DNA from: Roseiarcus sp963737365
GTDB lineage: Bacteria; Pseudomonadota; Alphaproteobacteria; Rhizobiales; Beijerinckiaceae
NCBI GenBank assembly: GCA_963737365.1
Contig: CAVTSD010000007.1
Coordinates: 1,302,001 to 1,366,000, forward strand
Length of the DNA: 64,000 bases
Direction: 5' to 3'
In this document: piece after piece, positions 8,877 through 18,943 of the stretch
Numbering within the stretch: the stretch's first letter is position 1
Layout: each line of letters opens with the position of its first letter
Made by a program: the position numbers and the translations under genes
Notes under the pieces: generated by a model
Told to the model about the DNA's origin: nothing
Database searches by the model: none
Seen by the model: the letters and a program-made list of their open reading frames with translations, nothing else

Positions 8877-9749
8877 ATGATCAATAAGCTCCCCTGGCTT
8901 GCGGCGGCGGTGGTCTGCGCGCTCAGCGCTCCTGCTTTCGCCGATCCGGTGAAAGTCGTCGCGGCGGAAAATTTTTATGGCGACATGGCAAGCCAGATCG
9001 GCGGCCCGGATGTCGCGGTGACCAGCATTCTTTCCAATCCCGACGATGATCCGCACCTCTTTGAGGCGAGCCCAGAGACGGCGAAGGCGCTGAGCGACGC
9101 CAAAGTCGTCATCGTCAATGGCGTCGATTACGATCCGTGGATGGAAAAACTGCTCAGCGCCCACAATGCGCCGGGCCGCAAGGAGATCATCGTCGGCAAG
9201 TTGGTCGATCACAAGGCCGGCGACAACCCGCACCTTTGGTACGATCCCGCTTACATGAAGGCGGCGGCCAAGGCGCTTGTCGCCGATCTTACTGCGGTCG
9301 ATCCGGCGCACAAGGCTGATTACGAACAAGGGTACACGAAGTTTGTCGACACGCTGAAGCCCCTTGACGACAAAATCACCGCGATGCGCAAATCCTATGC
9401 TGGCCAACCGGTCACCGCTTCGGAGCCGGTATTCGGCTATCAGGCAGGTCTCATCGGGCTTAAGGTCCATAACGAGAAATACGCGCTCGCGATCATGAAC
9501 AACGCCGAACCGACGCCTTCGGAGGTGGCCGCGTTCGAAAATGACCTCAAAGGCAAGAAGGTCAAGGCGATGCTTTACAACGCCCAGGCGAGCGAGCCCG
9601 CGGTCGGGAGGCTCGTGCAGATGGCCAGGGACAACGGCATTCCGGTCGTCGGCGTCTCCGAGACCGAGCCGCCCAACTCGACCTATCAGGATTGGATGAT
9701 GGGACAATTGAACGCGCTCGATAAGGCGCTCGCTGGCGGGCCAAGTTGA
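8877..9749 (+). CDS. znuA: zinc ABC transporter substrate-binding protein
   Basis: 290 residues with an N-terminal signal peptide (cleavage near SAPAFA). It is a cluster A-I metal-binding protein. Candidate zinc ligands are His in DDPHLFEAS and in NPHLWYDP, with later ligands in the C-terminal half. It lacks the long His-rich loop of E. coli ZnuA, so zinc and manganese are hard to tell apart by sequence; the Zur context favours zinc. GGAGG lies upstream of the ATG. It is the first gene of znuA-znuC-znuB. Confidence 0.85.
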   Translation: MINKLPWLAAAVVCALSAPAFADPVKVVAAENFYGDMASQIGGPDVAVTSILSNPDDDPHLFEASPETAKALSDAKVVIVNGVDYDPWMEKLLSAHNAPGRKEIIVGKLVDHKAGDNPHLWYDPAYMKAAAKALVADLTAVDPAHKADYEQGYTKFVDTLKPLDDKITAMRKSYAGQPVTASEPVFGYQAGLIGLKVHNEKYALAIMNNAEPTPSEVAAFENDLKGKKVKAMLYNAQASEPAVGRLVQMARDNGIPVVGVSETEPPNSTYQDWMMGQLNALDKALAGGPS

Positions 9750-10558
9750 GCGCACTCCAGTTCGATCATGTCACGATCAGGCTCGGCGGCCGGGACATAC
9801 TGAAGGCCGCGAGCTTCCAGATCGAAGAGGGCGAATTCGTGGGCATGCTCGGCGCGAACGGCGCCGGCAAGACGACGCTCATGCGCGCCGCGCTCGGCCT
9901 CGTTCCCTTGAGCGCCGGCGCGATTGCGGTGCTTGGGCGGCCGGCGACGCGCGGCAATTCTCAGATCGGCTACATGCCGCAGAACCGCGGCGCAATCGTT
10001 GGCCTCAAGCTTACAGGCTGGGACGTCGTCGCCGCCTCGGCGATCGGCGCCCGCTTCGGCTTCGTCACGCTCGACAAGGCGACGCGGCGCGAGATCGACT
10101 GGGCGCTCGACGAGGTCGGCGCACGCGAGCTCGCCCGTCGCTCGATCGGCGAATTGTCGGGCGGCGAGCGTCAGCTTGTGCTGCTAAGCCAGGCGCTGAT
10201 CGGCAAGCCGCGCCTCATCATGATGGACGAGCCGCTGATCTCGCTCGATCCTGCGCATCAGAAGAGCGTGGTCGATATCGCCCGACGCATCTGCGAGCGG
10301 CTCAAAGTCGCGATCCTGTTCAGCGCCCATGAGCTCAATCCCCTCGTCAATGCGATCGACCGCGTCCTCTATCTTGGCGGCGGCGAAGCCGTGATCGGGG
10401 CAGTCGAGAATGTCGTCACCGGCCCGGTGCTCTCGCGCCTGTATGGCGCTGAGATCGAAGTCGTGCGCGTGAGGAACCGCTATTATGTCATGGCGGGCGA
10501 TGTCGACGTCGAGCGCGACGCGCATCGCCACGATGACCACGCCCACAGCCATGCTTGA
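9746..10558 (+). CDS. znuC: zinc ABC transporter ATP-binding protein
   Basis: 270 residues. Walker A GANGAGKTT, signature LSGGERQ, Walker B LIMMDEP and switch His (SAHEL) are all present. It powers ZnuB. It starts at a TTG overlapping the znuA stop (9746-9749). The C terminus ends in a His/Asp-rich stretch (HRHDDHAHSHA), a likely zinc-binding tail. Confidence 0.92.
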   Translation: MSALQFDHVTIRLGGRDILKAASFQIEEGEFVGMLGANGAGKTTLMRAALGLVPLSAGAIAVLGRPATRGNSQIGYMPQNRGAIVGLKLTGWDVVAASAIGARFGFVTLDKATRREIDWALDEVGARELARRSIGELSGGERQLVLLSQALIGKPRLIMMDEPLISLDPAHQKSVVDIARRICERLKVAILFSAHELNPLVNAIDRVLYLGGGEAVIGAVENVVTGPVLSRLYGAEIEVVRVRNRYYVMAGDVDVERDAHRHDDHAHSHA

Positions 10559-11342
10559 ATACGATTTCATGCGCACCGCCTTCGTCGCCTCAGGGCTCGC
10601 GGCGGTGCTCGCCGGTACGGTCGGGTTCTTCCTCGTGATGCGGGGGCAGACGTTCGCCGGCCACGCGCTGTCGCATGTCGGGTTCACCGGCGCGACGGGC
10701 GCGATTTTGTTCGGCCTCTCGCCGCTCGCGGGCCTGGTCGGCTTCACCTTTATTGCCGGGATCGGCATGGGACTGTTCGGCGAGAAGCTCGCCACGCGCG
10801 ACGTGGCGGTCGGCATGATGCTGTCGCTGGCGCTCGGCCTAGGGCTCTTGTTCCTGCATTTCTACACCGCGGCGGCGACCCAGGCCGCGGCGCTCCTGTT
10901 CGGCAATGTGCTCGGCGTCGATTCGTCGGCGCTGCTGACCTTGGCCGTGCTTGCGATTGTAAGCCTGCTCGCGCTCGCGATGATCATCCGGCCGCTGATT
11001 TTCGCGTCCCTGGAGAGCGAGCTTGCCGAGGCGCGCGGCGTGCCCGTGCGCTTCGTCTCGGTCGCGTTTCTCGCCATCGTCGCGGTCGCGGTCGCCGAAT
11101 GCGCGCAGATCGTCGGCGTGCTTCTCGTCTTCACGCTGATGGTCGGCCCTGCCGCGGCGGCGCAGAATTTTTCGCGACGGCTGATTGGCGGAGTGGCGCT
11201 GGCGGCAGGCCTCGCGCTTGCGGAGGCGTGGGGCGGCTTGACGCTCGCCTACTACACCGACTGGCCCACTAGCTTCTGGATTACTGCGCTCTCCGGTCTC
11301 GTCTATCTTATGAGCCTCATCGTCCGGTTTCGCTTGCGGTGA
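10551..11342 (+). CDS. znuB: zinc ABC transporter permease
   Basis: 263 residues with about eight hydrophobic segments and the ABC-3 permease features GHALSHVGFTGA and VLLVFTLMVGPAAAA. I chose the ATG at 10551 (MLEYDFM), overlapping the znuC end by 8 bases; an ATG at 10533 would add six residues. It forms the channel of the ZnuABC importer. Confidence 0.9.
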   Translation: MLEYDFMRTAFVASGLAAVLAGTVGFFLVMRGQTFAGHALSHVGFTGATGAILFGLSPLAGLVGFTFIAGIGMGLFGEKLATRDVAVGMMLSLALGLGLLFLHFYTAAATQAAALLFGNVLGVDSSALLTLAVLAIVSLLALAMIIRPLIFASLESELAEARGVPVRFVSVAFLAIVAVAVAECAQIVGVLLVFTLMVGPAAAAQNFSRRLIGGVALAAGLALAEAWGGLTLAYYTDWPTSFWITALSGLVYLMSLIVRFRLR

Positions 11343-11386
11343 AGCGGCTCAATGGTCTTCGGCCTGCGGTCATTGCGCAAGCCGGT

Positions 11387-11415
11387 GGGAAAGGCGGCCT
11401 TGAGCCGCCCTTCCC
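11387..11415. terminator. hairpin between convergent genes
   Basis: GGGAAAGGCGGC (11387-11398) pairs with GCCGCCCTTCCC (11404-11415) with one mismatch and a 5-base loop. It lies 45 bases after znuB and 8 bases after the end of the facing small gene, so it may stop transcription both ways. No T run follows on either strand. Confidence 0.45.
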
Positions 11416-11422
11416 TCGTCCG

Positions 11423-11755
11423 TCATCGACCTGGCTTGGGGAAATCGAACGGGAAATCCCAGCCGAATTCCGCCGGCCAGGGCTTGCGAGACTGCGTCGT
11501 CTCGCTGCCGCTCTTGGCGCCATCGCGAGGGACGCTTCCACTGACGGTAGTCTCATCGATCAGGGCTTCGTTGACGCTGGGATGGACGACGACAACCCTG
11601 CGCTTTTGACCATTCGCCATGACATAACTCCCGTGTTTGGTCGAATGCGGTTTCACTAGCTCGCACACAGTTTCTGAGCTGTGATCCGGGTCACATACCC
11701 AAGCCTCGCGACCATTCAACGGCGGTCGTTTCACGTTTGCCGTCGCTTCGGTCAT
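11423..11755 (-). CDS. hypothetical protein (110 aa)
   Basis: Not recognised. The ATG at 11755 gives MTEATANVKRP; the frame is open to 11827. The sequence is hydrophilic, with two Cys early (WVCDPDHSSETVCEL) and a C terminus rich in Trp, Phe and Pro (WPAEFGWDFPFDFPKPGR). No membrane segment. It sits between znuB and the cyclase gene. It may be a lineage-specific protein or a spurious frame. Confidence 0.4.
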   Translation of the reverse strand: MTEATANVKRPPLNGREAWVCDPDHSSETVCELVKPHSTKHGSYVMANGQKRRVVVVHPSVNEALIDETTVSGSVPRDGAKSGSETTQSRKPWPAEFGWDFPFDFPKPGR

Positions 11756-11873
11756 GGTGTTGAAGAGCGTTCTGGCGCGAGCGGCACGGTCACAGGACCC
11801 AGGTTCCGCTGAAGCGAACTTGCCCATTCGTCAGGCTTGATGACTCCGCCGCGATGGCGCAGATGGAGCCGCT

Positions 11874-13560
11874 ATGCCCAGCCTTCGCCAGATCCGGCTC
11901 ACGACCGGGCTCGTGCTTTACGCCTATGTGACGCTGCACTTCGCCAATCACGCGCTCGGCAACATATCGATTGGCGCGATGGAGAGCGGCCTCGCCATCC
12001 AAAAGCTGATCTGGCAATCGGCGCCGGGCGCCGTGATCCTCTACGCTTCGCTTTTAACCCATATGAGTTCTTGGCTTCTGGGCGCTGTACGAGCGGCGCC
12101 GGTTTCGTTGGACTCGCCTCGAAGCGACCCAGCTCGTTCTCGGCCTCTCCATTCCATTCCTGCTGGCCAACCACGTCATCGGCACCCGCGTCGCGCTCAG
12201 CCAATTTGGAATCGAGAAGGGATACCCGCAGGAGCTCGTGAGTTTATGGATCGGCTCGCCCTTGCTTGGCGCGTTGCAAGCGCTCTTGTTGCTGATCGTC
12301 TGGATTCACGGCTGCCTCGGCCTCCACTTCTGGCTGCGGCTTAAGACGTTCTATCCACGCGCGAGGGGTCTGCTGCTTTCGATCGCGGTGCTTCTGCCTG
12401 CGCTGGCGCTGCTTGGCTACTACCAGGGCGGCGAGCGCGCCTTAGTGGCGGTTCAAGATCCTGCTTGGCGGGCGGGCGCCCTCACTCCCGAACATGTCGG
12501 CGCTCCCGCTCAGAACGCGGTTCTTGTGAACGAACGCACGTGGACGCTCGCCTTCCTGGCTCTCGCGCTCGCCGCCACGCTCTTTGCCCGGGCGTTCAGA
12601 CAGTGGAGAGAGCGCCGGGTCGGCTCGATCCGGCTGACCTATCCCGATCGGACAGTTCGCGTCGCGCGCGGCTTCAGCGTCTTGGAAGCAAGTCTCATCA
12701 ACAGCATTCCGCACGCGCATGTATGCGGCGGCCGCGGCCGCTGCTCGACGTGCCGCATCCGCATCCTTGGCGACGTTTCCGGTCTCCCCGCCCCGAGCGC
12801 CGCCGAGCAAGCGGTGCTCGAGCGCGTGCACGCGGCCCCAGGCGTCAGGCTCGCCTGCCAGCTTCGTCCGACCAGCGACGTTACGGTTATGCCCATGCTC
12901 TCCCCCTATGCGACCGCCGTCGACGCCTATCGGACCGGAGCCGCCTCTTCAGGAATCGAGCGTTATGTGGTCATCATGTTTGTCGACATGCGCGGATCGA
13001 GCCGGCTGGCCGAGCGGCGCCTGCCGTTCGACACCGTGTTCATCATCAACCAGTTCCTCAACGCCGTCAGCAGCGCGGTCATAAGCGCCGGCGGCGAGCC
13101 CAACCAGGTTCTGGGCGACGGGCTCTTGGCCCTGTTCGGGATGAGCGGCCCGCCCGACCTAGCCTGCCGGCAGGCGATCGCCGCCAGCGCCGCAATCGCC
13201 GATCGAGTTCAGAGTTTAAACAAGGCGCTCGCATATGCGTTGGCCGAGCCAATCCGATTTGGCGTCGGCATTCACGCGGGGATGACCATCGCTGGCGCCA
13301 TCGGATACGAACGTCATGCGCAATTCACGGTGATCGGCGATCCGGTCAATGTCGCGGCTCGCCTCGAGGCGCTAACCAAGACGCTGGGTTGCGAAGTGTT
13401 GATGTCGGAAGAAGTCTACGAGCGCGCAGGCTTCGGTCCCGATGACCTCCCGGCTCACGACGTCGAGGCGCGTGGACGCGAGGATAGGGTGAAAGTCCGA
13501 AGCGTCACGCGGGCGGCGGACCTGGCTCGGTTGATCCCCGCGAAAGCGCCAGTCGCCTAA
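11874..13560 (+). CDS. cyaC: membrane adenylate cyclase with heme-type anchor and [2Fe-2S] domain (frameshifted)
   Basis: After correction, about 561 residues in three parts. First comes a helical membrane anchor (about 1-245) with His in LHFANH (22, 26), LTHM (63), LLANH (100) and WIHGCLGLH (145, 151), resembling the SdhC-like diheme anchor of Sinorhizobium CyaC. Second is a plant-type ferredoxin domain with Cys284, 290, 293 (CGGRGRCSTC) and 328 (LACQL). Third is a class III cyclase domain with metal Asp371 (FVDMRGS), Asp415 (LGDGLLALFG) and NVAARLEAL. It should make cAMP under redox or quinone control; that control is inference. The frames join at TT 12069-12070 if one T is removed, restoring HMSLGFWALYE. 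GGAG precedes the ATG at 11874. Confidence 0.82.
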
Positions 13561-13588
13561 CCCCGCAACCGCGCCGATGGCCCGGGCT

Positions 13589-14182
13589 TCAAGCCGTCGG
13601 CGGTTCGGTCGCGCCGGGGCCGAGCGAGCGCTGCATCATGATCGAGTTTGTCCAGCGACCAAATTTATAGCCGACCGCGGGCAGATAGCCGACCTGACGG
13701 AAGCCGAACTTTTCATGCAGCTTGATCGACGCGACATTCGCGCCGTCGATATAGCCGATCATCTGGCGAAACCCCGACGCAGCGCAGGAGTCGATCAGCG
13801 CGGTCATGAGCTGGCGCCCGATCCCCGCATGCAGTCGGTCGCTGCGCACGTAGATCGAGTGCTTGACCGTGTAGCGATAGGCTGGCCGCTTGCGGAACGG
13901 CACCGCATAGGCGTAGCCGACCACCGTCCCCGCCTCCTCCGCAACCAGATGCGGCATCCTGCGGTTGTTCATCGACCGGCGACGACGCTTGAGGTCATCG
14001 GCGTCCGGGGTTTCGAATTCGCCGTCGACGCCGGGATCCACCCCGCGCCGAATGTGATGCAGGTAAATCGCGAGCATGCCCGGCACATCGCCGTCGCGTG
14101 AATTGCGCACTTGCAGGCTCTGTCCGGCTTCGTGCGTGGCCCCACTCGGGAGAGTCGGTTCGATTTTGGCGTCCATCTTCAA
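13589..14182 (-). CDS. GNAT acetyltransferase, phosphinothricin/methionine-sulfone type
   Basis: 197 residues. After a variable 20-residue N terminus comes VRNSRDGDVPGMLAIYLHHI, then VVGYAYAVPFRKRPAYRYT and the acetyl-CoA motif RLHAGIGRQLMTALI, then LHEKFGFRQVGYLP. These are features of the Pat/MddA group, which acetylates phosphinothricin or methionine derivatives. The true substrate is unknown. It converges on the cyclase gene with a 28-base gap. Confidence 0.8.
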   Translation of the reverse strand: MKMDAKIEPTLPSGATHEAGQSLQVRNSRDGDVPGMLAIYLHHIRRGVDPGVDGEFETPDADDLKRRRRSMNNRRMPHLVAEEAGTVVGYAYAVPFRKRPAYRYTVKHSIYVRSDRLHAGIGRQLMTALIDSCAASGFRQMIGYIDGANVASIKLHEKFGFRQVGYLPAVGYKFGRWTNSIMMQRSLGPGATEPPTA

Positions 14183-14349
14183 CCTTGCGCGCCTTCAACC
14201 TTGTTCGCCGCCGCCGGCGAGGGACGATTCCCGGCCGCGTGTATCGCGCGCGTTGCGTGGGCGCGCAATCCCTCGGGCCGAGCCCTCAGCGTCGACCACG
14301 TCCACCTTGACTTTGTGTGCTAACGGGCTTCGAAGTGATCGGGTGTTAA

Positions 14350-14917
14350 CCGGCGGGCGACAACTCAAGCCCGTTCTGGTCCGGAGCTGTCGTCACGGGG
14401 CCCAACGGCAATTTCAACGGCGTCCTCGCGTTTTGGGAGATTCCGACCGTCAGCCAGCCGCTGGAGGAGCAGGGCGAAAGGGCGGCGGGATTCATCCAGT
14501 TGGGCGGGAATCGACGGCTGGACGTCGAACGACCTGCTTCAGGCGGGTGTCCAGCGCAATCGTCTATCGAGAGAACGCTGCCGGGACAGTCCAGTTCTCT
14601 AATGTGACGACCGGCCAGACCTCCATCCTCAATCTTAACCTCCCCCGACCGTGCAGTTCGCAGCGAACAACGCCGAGTAGATCATGGAGCTGCCCAACGG
14701 CGGCTGGCCCAACACGTCACTGCCAGAATTTGGTCGGATCCGGTTCGGCAACGCCTTCGCCACAATTCCCAATTGTCCGTCCGCCGGGCTTCCCGGCAAC
14801 GGCATCATTCTCAATATGAACGTCAATGCGACTCAGGTCGCGACGACGTCGGCGAGCGACACTCAAGTGACGATCAATTTCACGGTTAGCGTTGGCGCTT
14901 ACTCTCTCACCACATAG
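14350..14917 (+). pseudogene. G1 family (eqolisin) peptidase remnant
   Basis: Translations in three successive frames line up with a secreted acid G1 peptidase: FWSGAVV, FNGVLAFWEIPTVSQP, then WAGIDGWTSNDLLQAGVQ (conserved WxGIDG), then VTTGQTSILNLNLP, then AE-stop-IMELPNGGW where the family has AEWI(M)E, then LPEFGRIRF and the tail to TAG at 14915-14917. Two to three frameshifts, a missing segment with the usual YxWYEWxP, a nonsense codon in place of Trp, and no signal peptide (an in-frame stop at 14347) show decay beyond sequencing error. Known G1 enzymes use Gln and Glu and work at low pH. Confidence 0.75.
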
Positions 14918-17257
14918 GTATAGAACCGAATCGCTCCCGAGGCGTCGACTTCGCGATAGAGTCCCTGCACTTCGGCTTCGAAGCCCGGAAAGACGTTGGC
15001 GCTCTTCTCGAACATCTTGAGATATTCGATCATCGGCCGCGCTCGCTCGGTCAGCCGCTCGCCGGGAACGATCGTCGCGATCCCGGGCGGATAGACCACC
15101 CATAGCGTTGTCGCTATCCGCCCATTGAGTTCAGCGAGCGGCAGATAATCGACATTGTTGCGCACCATTTCGCGCGAGGCTGCGCGCGGCGTCATCGCCG
15201 TCTCCGGCAGGTGCTTGGCGGCGAATTGCGCCCGCTGCAATTCGCTCACGCCGGCGTCGCGAAAGAAGGCGTGCATTTCGCCACAGAGGTCCTTAAGCCG
15301 CTTGCCGCGATACCGCGCTGGCCGCTTGGCGACGAATTCCGGCATCGCGTCATCGAGGAGGACATTGTCGTCGTGCAACCGTTTGAAAGCGACCAGCGAC
15401 GAGACCAGCGTGCCCGCCTTGCTCGAACTCGACCCCCGGCGTCAACAGGAAGAGCAGCGAGTTGAGGTCGTTCTTCTCCGACACCACTCGGTTTTCGCGC
15501 AAGTATTGGGCGACGACGGGAGCCGGTATCCCGTGGGCCTCGTAACCCCCCGTCACGCGGTCGAAGCCGGGAGTAAGCAAGGTGAGCTTGGCCGGATCGG
15601 TGATCGCGAAGCCAGGTTCAAGCGACTGAAACCCGTGCCAGGCCTCGCCCGGCGCAAGCGCCCAATAGCGCGGATCGCGCGCGAGCAGATCGGTCGACAC
15701 GCTTTCCCAGGGCACCTCGTGAGTCGCGTTCTCGAGCGCCGCGTCCCGGATCGAGACACGCTGCGGCACGAACGGATCGAAGAACCAGCGTCGCGCGGGA
15801 TCCCGCTCCTTTTCCTCGAACTCTCGGCGGACAGCGCGCAGCTTCTTGCGCAGTTCAATTCCAAGGCGAATGGCATCGTCCCATAGGACTTCCCCCGAGC
15901 GACCCTTCATCATCTGCGCGCCGACGTCGAGCGAAGCAAACAGAGGATAGAACGGCGAGGTCGATGCGAACTGCATAAAGCCTTCGTTGAAGCGGCGGTG
16001 CTCGACCCGCCGGCGCTGGCCCTTGATGTGCCGGTCGCGGACATGAATCTGAGAGGCCTGCGAGAAGCTCGCGAGCTGTTTGTGCGCCGACTGGGTGGCG
16101 ACGATGCCTGGCGAAGCCTCGCCAAGGTCGCGCAGACCCATCGCGAACCTGTGCTCATAGAGCGGATGAAACTTCATGAAGCCGGCCCAGGCCTCGTCGA
16201 ACACGACATAGTCGCAAAGATGACCGATGCGCTCGACGATCCGCTCAGCGTTGTAAATCGTGCCATCATACGTGCATTGCTCGATCACCGCGGCGCGGAA
16301 CGGGCGCTCGCGCTTCCAGGCTTCCTTATCCGTCACCAGCGGGTTGTCACGAATTCGCTCGCGGATCCTCGTCTCGTCGAAATCCTCCGGGCGAATGGGA
16401 CCAATGAGCCCGTAGGCGTTGCGGTCGGTCGAGAGGTAGATCGGGATGCCGCCGCCCATCAAGAGCGCGCCCTGGTGCGCGGCCTTGTGGTTGTTGCGGT
16501 CGAACAGCACGAGATCGTCCTCGGCGATGAGATTGGTGCAGACGATCTTGTTCGACGACGACGTGCCGTTGAGCACGAAATAGGTTTTCTCGGCGCCGAA
16601 GATCGCCGCCGCCTCTTTCTGCGCCTGAAGCGCCGGCCCTTCGTGGGTCAGGAGATCGCCGAGCTCGAGGATAGAATTGTCGAGGTCGTCGCGAAAGATC
16701 GCCTCGCCGAGATGCTCGACGAAGATGCGCCCGATCGGACTGCGGCTGTAGAACACGCCCCCGTTATGGCCTGGGCAGGTCCACAACTGGTTGCCTTCTT
16801 CCTGGTAATCGATGAGCGCGCCGAAGAACGGCGTCTTCAGCGTGTCGGCATATTGTTTGAGGCGCGAGACGAGGTTTCTGGCGATGAATTCGGGAGTCTC
16901 CTCCGCGAGGAACACATAGCCGTCGATGAAGTCGAGCACCTCGACCGGAATGTCCTCGAAGCGCTTGCGCCGAACGAGCACGACGATCGGCATGTCGAGG
17001 CCGCGCTTGCGCATGAGGTTGATGAGCGAAGCAGCCTTGCCTTCGATCCCCTTCTTGCCCCAGTCGACGACCATGCAGCCGATCGCGGCGTCGGTCTGCA
17101 CCGCAATCTCGGCGTCCTCGAGCCGCCGCGCCTTGATCACCTGGAATCCCATCCGCTCGATCGCGGCGATGATCTGGCTGACCCTGAGCCCCTCGAGGTC
17201 ATCGGCGTCGAACATCGGCGCCGAGAAAAGAAAGGTCAGGCGTTGGGAAAAGTTCAT
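14899..17257 (-). CDS. Orn/Lys/Arg decarboxylase, PLP-dependent (frameshifted)
   Basis: About 780 residues after correction. An N-terminal receiver-like wing domain (1-130) is followed by the fold I PLP domain with Lys393 in SAHKQLASF as the Schiff-base lysine, FDEAWAGF with the cofactor Asp, and NGTSSSNKIV. The C-terminal domain (from HDDNVLLDD) is in another frame. The frames join at AA 15426-15427 if one base is removed, restoring a continuous LTPGVESSKAGTL. It is the inducible acid-stress type of arginine, lysine or ornithine decarboxylase; the substrate cannot be told. It could make a diamine or raise pH. The 3' end overlaps the G1 remnant by 19 bases. Confidence 0.87.
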
Positions 17258-17671
17258 CTACGGTTCCGGCGGCTCGGTCGGGCTCAGTCCCGAGGGCCGC
17301 AGCTTAAGACAGCATAGTCGGGGCGGAATCAAGTCAGCCTGGGCGGCCCGATGCAGGACGCAGGCGAGCGGAGAAGCGGCGCCTCGCGGCTTTTCACTCG
17401 GCTGTCATCGCCTTCAACTAATCGTGCGCCTTCGCAAGCATGGCGGCGAGCCAAATCACCAGCGCGCTGGCCCACCGTCGCGCCCATGTGCTAGGAGTTC
17501 TGTCTTCGTCGCGCGGGCGGAAGCGGCGGCACTGGCGCTAGGGGACAAGCGCGCCAGTCATAGCGACGAGCCGAGCCGACAGTCATCGAGTTCGGCTCGT
17601 CTGCCGCCCGCTGGCGCGCCTGCGCACTGGGCGGGTGTTCGGCAGTCGCCAAAGCGGCGGAGTGACGCATC
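17258..17671. other. intergenic region, nothing recognised
   Basis: About 410 GC-rich bases between the divergent decarboxylase and acetate kinase genes. Both promoters should lie here. I see no strong promoter boxes, repeats or RNA gene. Confidence 0.4.
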
Positions 17672-18862
17672 TTGGATTCGGTGATCCTCACTCTCAACGC
17701 CGGTTCGTCGTCGCTCAAGTTTGCAGCGTTTCGCCTCGTCAGCGGAGGCGAGCCGAACCTGCTGGCCTCGGGGCAGATCGAGGGCATCGGCGCGACGGCG
17801 AAAGGCGCCGTCAAGACCGCTTCAGGGGAAACGTCGGAGCTCAGCTTCGACCGATCGCACGCACGCGGGGATTACGCGGCGGCGATGGGCTCTATTCTCG
17901 ATTGGCTAAAAAAGGCTGGCTACGATTCTTCAATCGTCGCGGTCGGCCATCGCATCGTGCACGGAGGCCCGGATTATTCCGAGCCGGTTCTGATCGACGA
18001 CGGGACGCTGGCGAAGTTGCGGGCGCTTATTCCCCTCGCGCCGCTCCACCAGCCGCATAATATCGCCGGCGTCGAAGCGGCGATCAAGGCCTTCCCGTCG
18101 ACGCCGCAAGTCGCGTGCTTCGACACCGCTTTCCATCGCAGCCATCCGTTCATCAACGACACCTACGCGCTGCCCCGCGCTTATTACGACGAAGGCGTGC
18201 GTCGTTACGGCTTCCACGGCCTCTCCTATGAATTCATCACCGGAAGGCTGCGCACGATCGCGCCGCAGATCGCGCGCAAGGATGTGATCATCGCCCATCT
18301 CGGCAACGGCGCCTCGATGTGCGCGGTTCATGATGGCCGCGCTGTCGCGACAACGATGGGATTTACCGCGCTCGATGGGCTCGCCATGGGCACCCGCTGC
18401 GGGCAGATCGATCCGGGCGTGGTGCTCTATCTCATGGCCGAAAAGAAGATGAGCGCCGGCGACATATCCGATCTCCTATGGAAGAAATCGGGGCTCAAGG
18501 GCATGTCGGGCCTGTCGCAGGACATGCGCGAGCTCGAGGCGTCCGAAAGCCCGGCCGCGCGCGACGCGATTGCTTACTTCGTCTCCCGAATTCGACGTGA
18601 ACTCGCTAGCCTCTCGGCGACAGTCAGCGGCGCCGAGGCGATCGTGTTCACAGCCGGCATCGGCGAACACTCATGGAAAGTACGCGAAGCCGCGCTCGAA
18701 GACATGGAGTGGATGGGCGTCCTTCTCGACGCCGAGGCGAACCGCGCCAACGCGCAGATCATCAGCGCCAAGACTTCGCCCACGATGGTCTTCGTGATCC
18801 CGACCAACGAGGAGCTCATGATCGCCGAGCATACGGTCAGCACGGCTGGCGTGGGCAGATAA
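17672..18862 (+). CDS. ackA: acetate kinase
   Basis: Interconverts acetyl phosphate plus ADP and acetate plus ATP. 396 residues. Visible motifs are LNAGSSSLKF, HRIVHGG, FDTAFHRS with the catalytic Asp, HLGNGASM, TRCGQIDPG and FTAGIGEHS. The start is a TTG at 17672 with GGAG nine bases upstream; a GTG at 17681 is possible. No phosphotransacetylase or phosphoketolase lies next to it, so the source of acetyl phosphate is elsewhere. Confidence 0.94.
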   Translation: MDSVILTLNAGSSSLKFAAFRLVSGGEPNLLASGQIEGIGATAKGAVKTASGETSELSFDRSHARGDYAAAMGSILDWLKKAGYDSSIVAVGHRIVHGGPDYSEPVLIDDGTLAKLRALIPLAPLHQPHNIAGVEAAIKAFPSTPQVACFDTAFHRSHPFINDTYALPRAYYDEGVRRYGFHGLSYEFITGRLRTIAPQIARKDVIIAHLGNGASMCAVHDGRAVATTMGFTALDGLAMGTRCGQIDPGVVLYLMAEKKMSAGDISDLLWKKSGLKGMSGLSQDMRELEASESPAARDAIAYFVSRIRRELASLSATVSGAEAIVFTAGIGEHSWKVREAALEDMEWMGVLLDAEANRANAQIISAKTSPTMVFVIPTNEELMIAEHTVSTAGVGR

Positions 18863-18943
18863 CGAGCGCCGAGGAAGCTTTACCGCCCGCCGTCCTCGTG
18901 CTCGCGACGACAACTCAAGTGCGGCCAAACGGCGTTCCCGCTT

